Below the pieces are notes generated by a model. The model saw only the letters and a list, made by a program, of their open reading frames with translations, did no database searches and had not been told where the DNA came from. 64,000 nucleotides of DNA from [Clostridium] colinum (GTDB taxonomy: Bacteria > Bacillota > Clostridia > Lachnospirales > CAG-274), in NCBI RefSeq assembly GCF_940677205.1, contig NZ_OW712331.1:1612001-1676000 (forward strand). The letters are read 5' to 3'. The position numbers and the translations under genes were made by a program. Below are positions 63,703-64,000 of this stretch, piece by piece; within the stretch, counting starts at the first letter, position 1; each line of letters begins with the position of its first letter.

Positions 63703-64000
63703 TTATACATTAAATCTAAATAATATAACATCTCCATCTTTAACAATATATTCTTTACCTTCGCTTCTTACAAGACCTTGCTCTTTAGCCTGTGTTAAAG
63801 ACCCTAATCTTACTAAGTCGTCGTAAGATACTACTTCGGCTCTTATAAATCCTCTTTCAAAGTCTGAATGTATTTTACCTGCTGCTTGAGGTGCTTTTGT
63901 ACCTTTAGTTATTGTCCATGCTCTTACCTCTTGAGGACCTGCTGTTAAATAACTTATAAGCCCAAGAAGAGAATAACTAGCGCTTATAAGTCTATCAAGC
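63703..64000 (-). CDS. ychF: Redox-regulated ATPase/GTPase YchF (5' part outside window)
   Basis: Only the last 98-99 residues are seen, ending with a stop at 63703. They read [30 protein letters not shown], then [30 protein letters not shown], and end [13 protein letters not shown]. This is the TGS domain that closes YchF, an Obg-family ATPase that binds ribosomes. The G domain and coiled coil lie outside the window. Confidence 0.95.
   Translation of the reverse strand, partial: LDRLISASYSLLGLISYLTAGPQEVRAWTITKGTKAPQAAGKIHSDFERGFIRAEVVSYDDLVRLGSLTQAKEQGLVRSEGKEYIVKDGDVILFRFNV

Overview
The window is a very AT-rich chromosomal segment of an endospore-forming, anaerobic Firmicute, almost certainly a member of the Clostridia. 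Evidence: sporulation and germination genes (spoIIID, a gerA-gerB-gerC operon, a SpoVB-type flippase), the IspH-ribosomal protein S1 fusion seen in many Clostridia, AdhE-type fermentation, AGGAGG-like ribosome binding sites and frequent TTG/GTG starts. I cannot name the species. There are no tRNA or rRNA genes, prophage, IS transposases or CRISPR arrays. Most of the window is core genome. The accessory interest lies in gene fusions, decayed genes, regulatory sites and a dispersed intergenic repeat.

Layout. 1-4304 (minus): tsaE-tsaB-rimI-Lon-like protease-HAD phosphatase operon. 4413-6770 (minus): alpha/beta hydrolase and murA. 7020-7268 (plus): a promoter, a structured RNA resembling 6S RNA and its terminator. 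7414-8751 (plus): MATE efflux gene broken by two single-base indels. 8830-9099: spoIIID. 9205-14614 (minus): alpha-mannosidase, fructose-family PTS EIIABC and an RpiR regulator, together a likely mannosylglycerate-type system. 14848-15777: orphan HARE-HTH/nuclease-like protein. 15956-21782 (minus): five-gene operon rpiR, HI0933-type flavoprotein, AroH-Cmk fusion, plsC, IspH-RpsA fusion. 21989-24652 (plus): M16 peptidase, DUF378, sfsA and a small membrane protein.

24700-29347 (minus): DUF4364, radical SAM, comF and recD2. 29763-34980 (minus): gltX, 3-methyladenine glycosylase, NadD-YqeK fusion, rsfS and spoVB-like flippase. 35408: rpmE. 36130-38917 (minus): adhE with a strong promoter and a Rex-like operator. 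39048-43093 (plus): LCP ligase and a large secreted phosphodiester glycosidase-like protein. 43501-45609 (minus): pnp. 45908-46712: DUF2085 protein and a decayed zinc-ribbon membrane protein. 46807-49923 (minus): carboxyspermidine-route polyamine genes with an acetyltransferase between them. 50388: coaBC. 51669-55474 (minus): gerA-gerB-gerC. 55608: GNAT. 56299-60352 (minus): mcsA-mcsB-clpC behind a CIRCE-like site. 60485-63667 (minus): nfeD, floA, diguanylate cyclase and two small zinc-ribbon proteins. 63703 to the end: 3' part of ychF.

Between about 29.5 and 56.3 kb, the intergenic gaps carry at least six related copies of a roughly 90-215 bp element. It starts with a GTAGAC/GTCTAC hairpin and sits mostly at gene ends. 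No complete novel multi-gene system is evident. The best leads are this repeat family, the chorismate mutase-cytidylate kinase fusion, the orphan HARE-nuclease and the CIRCE-like control of mcsA-mcsB-clpC without an adjacent ctsR.
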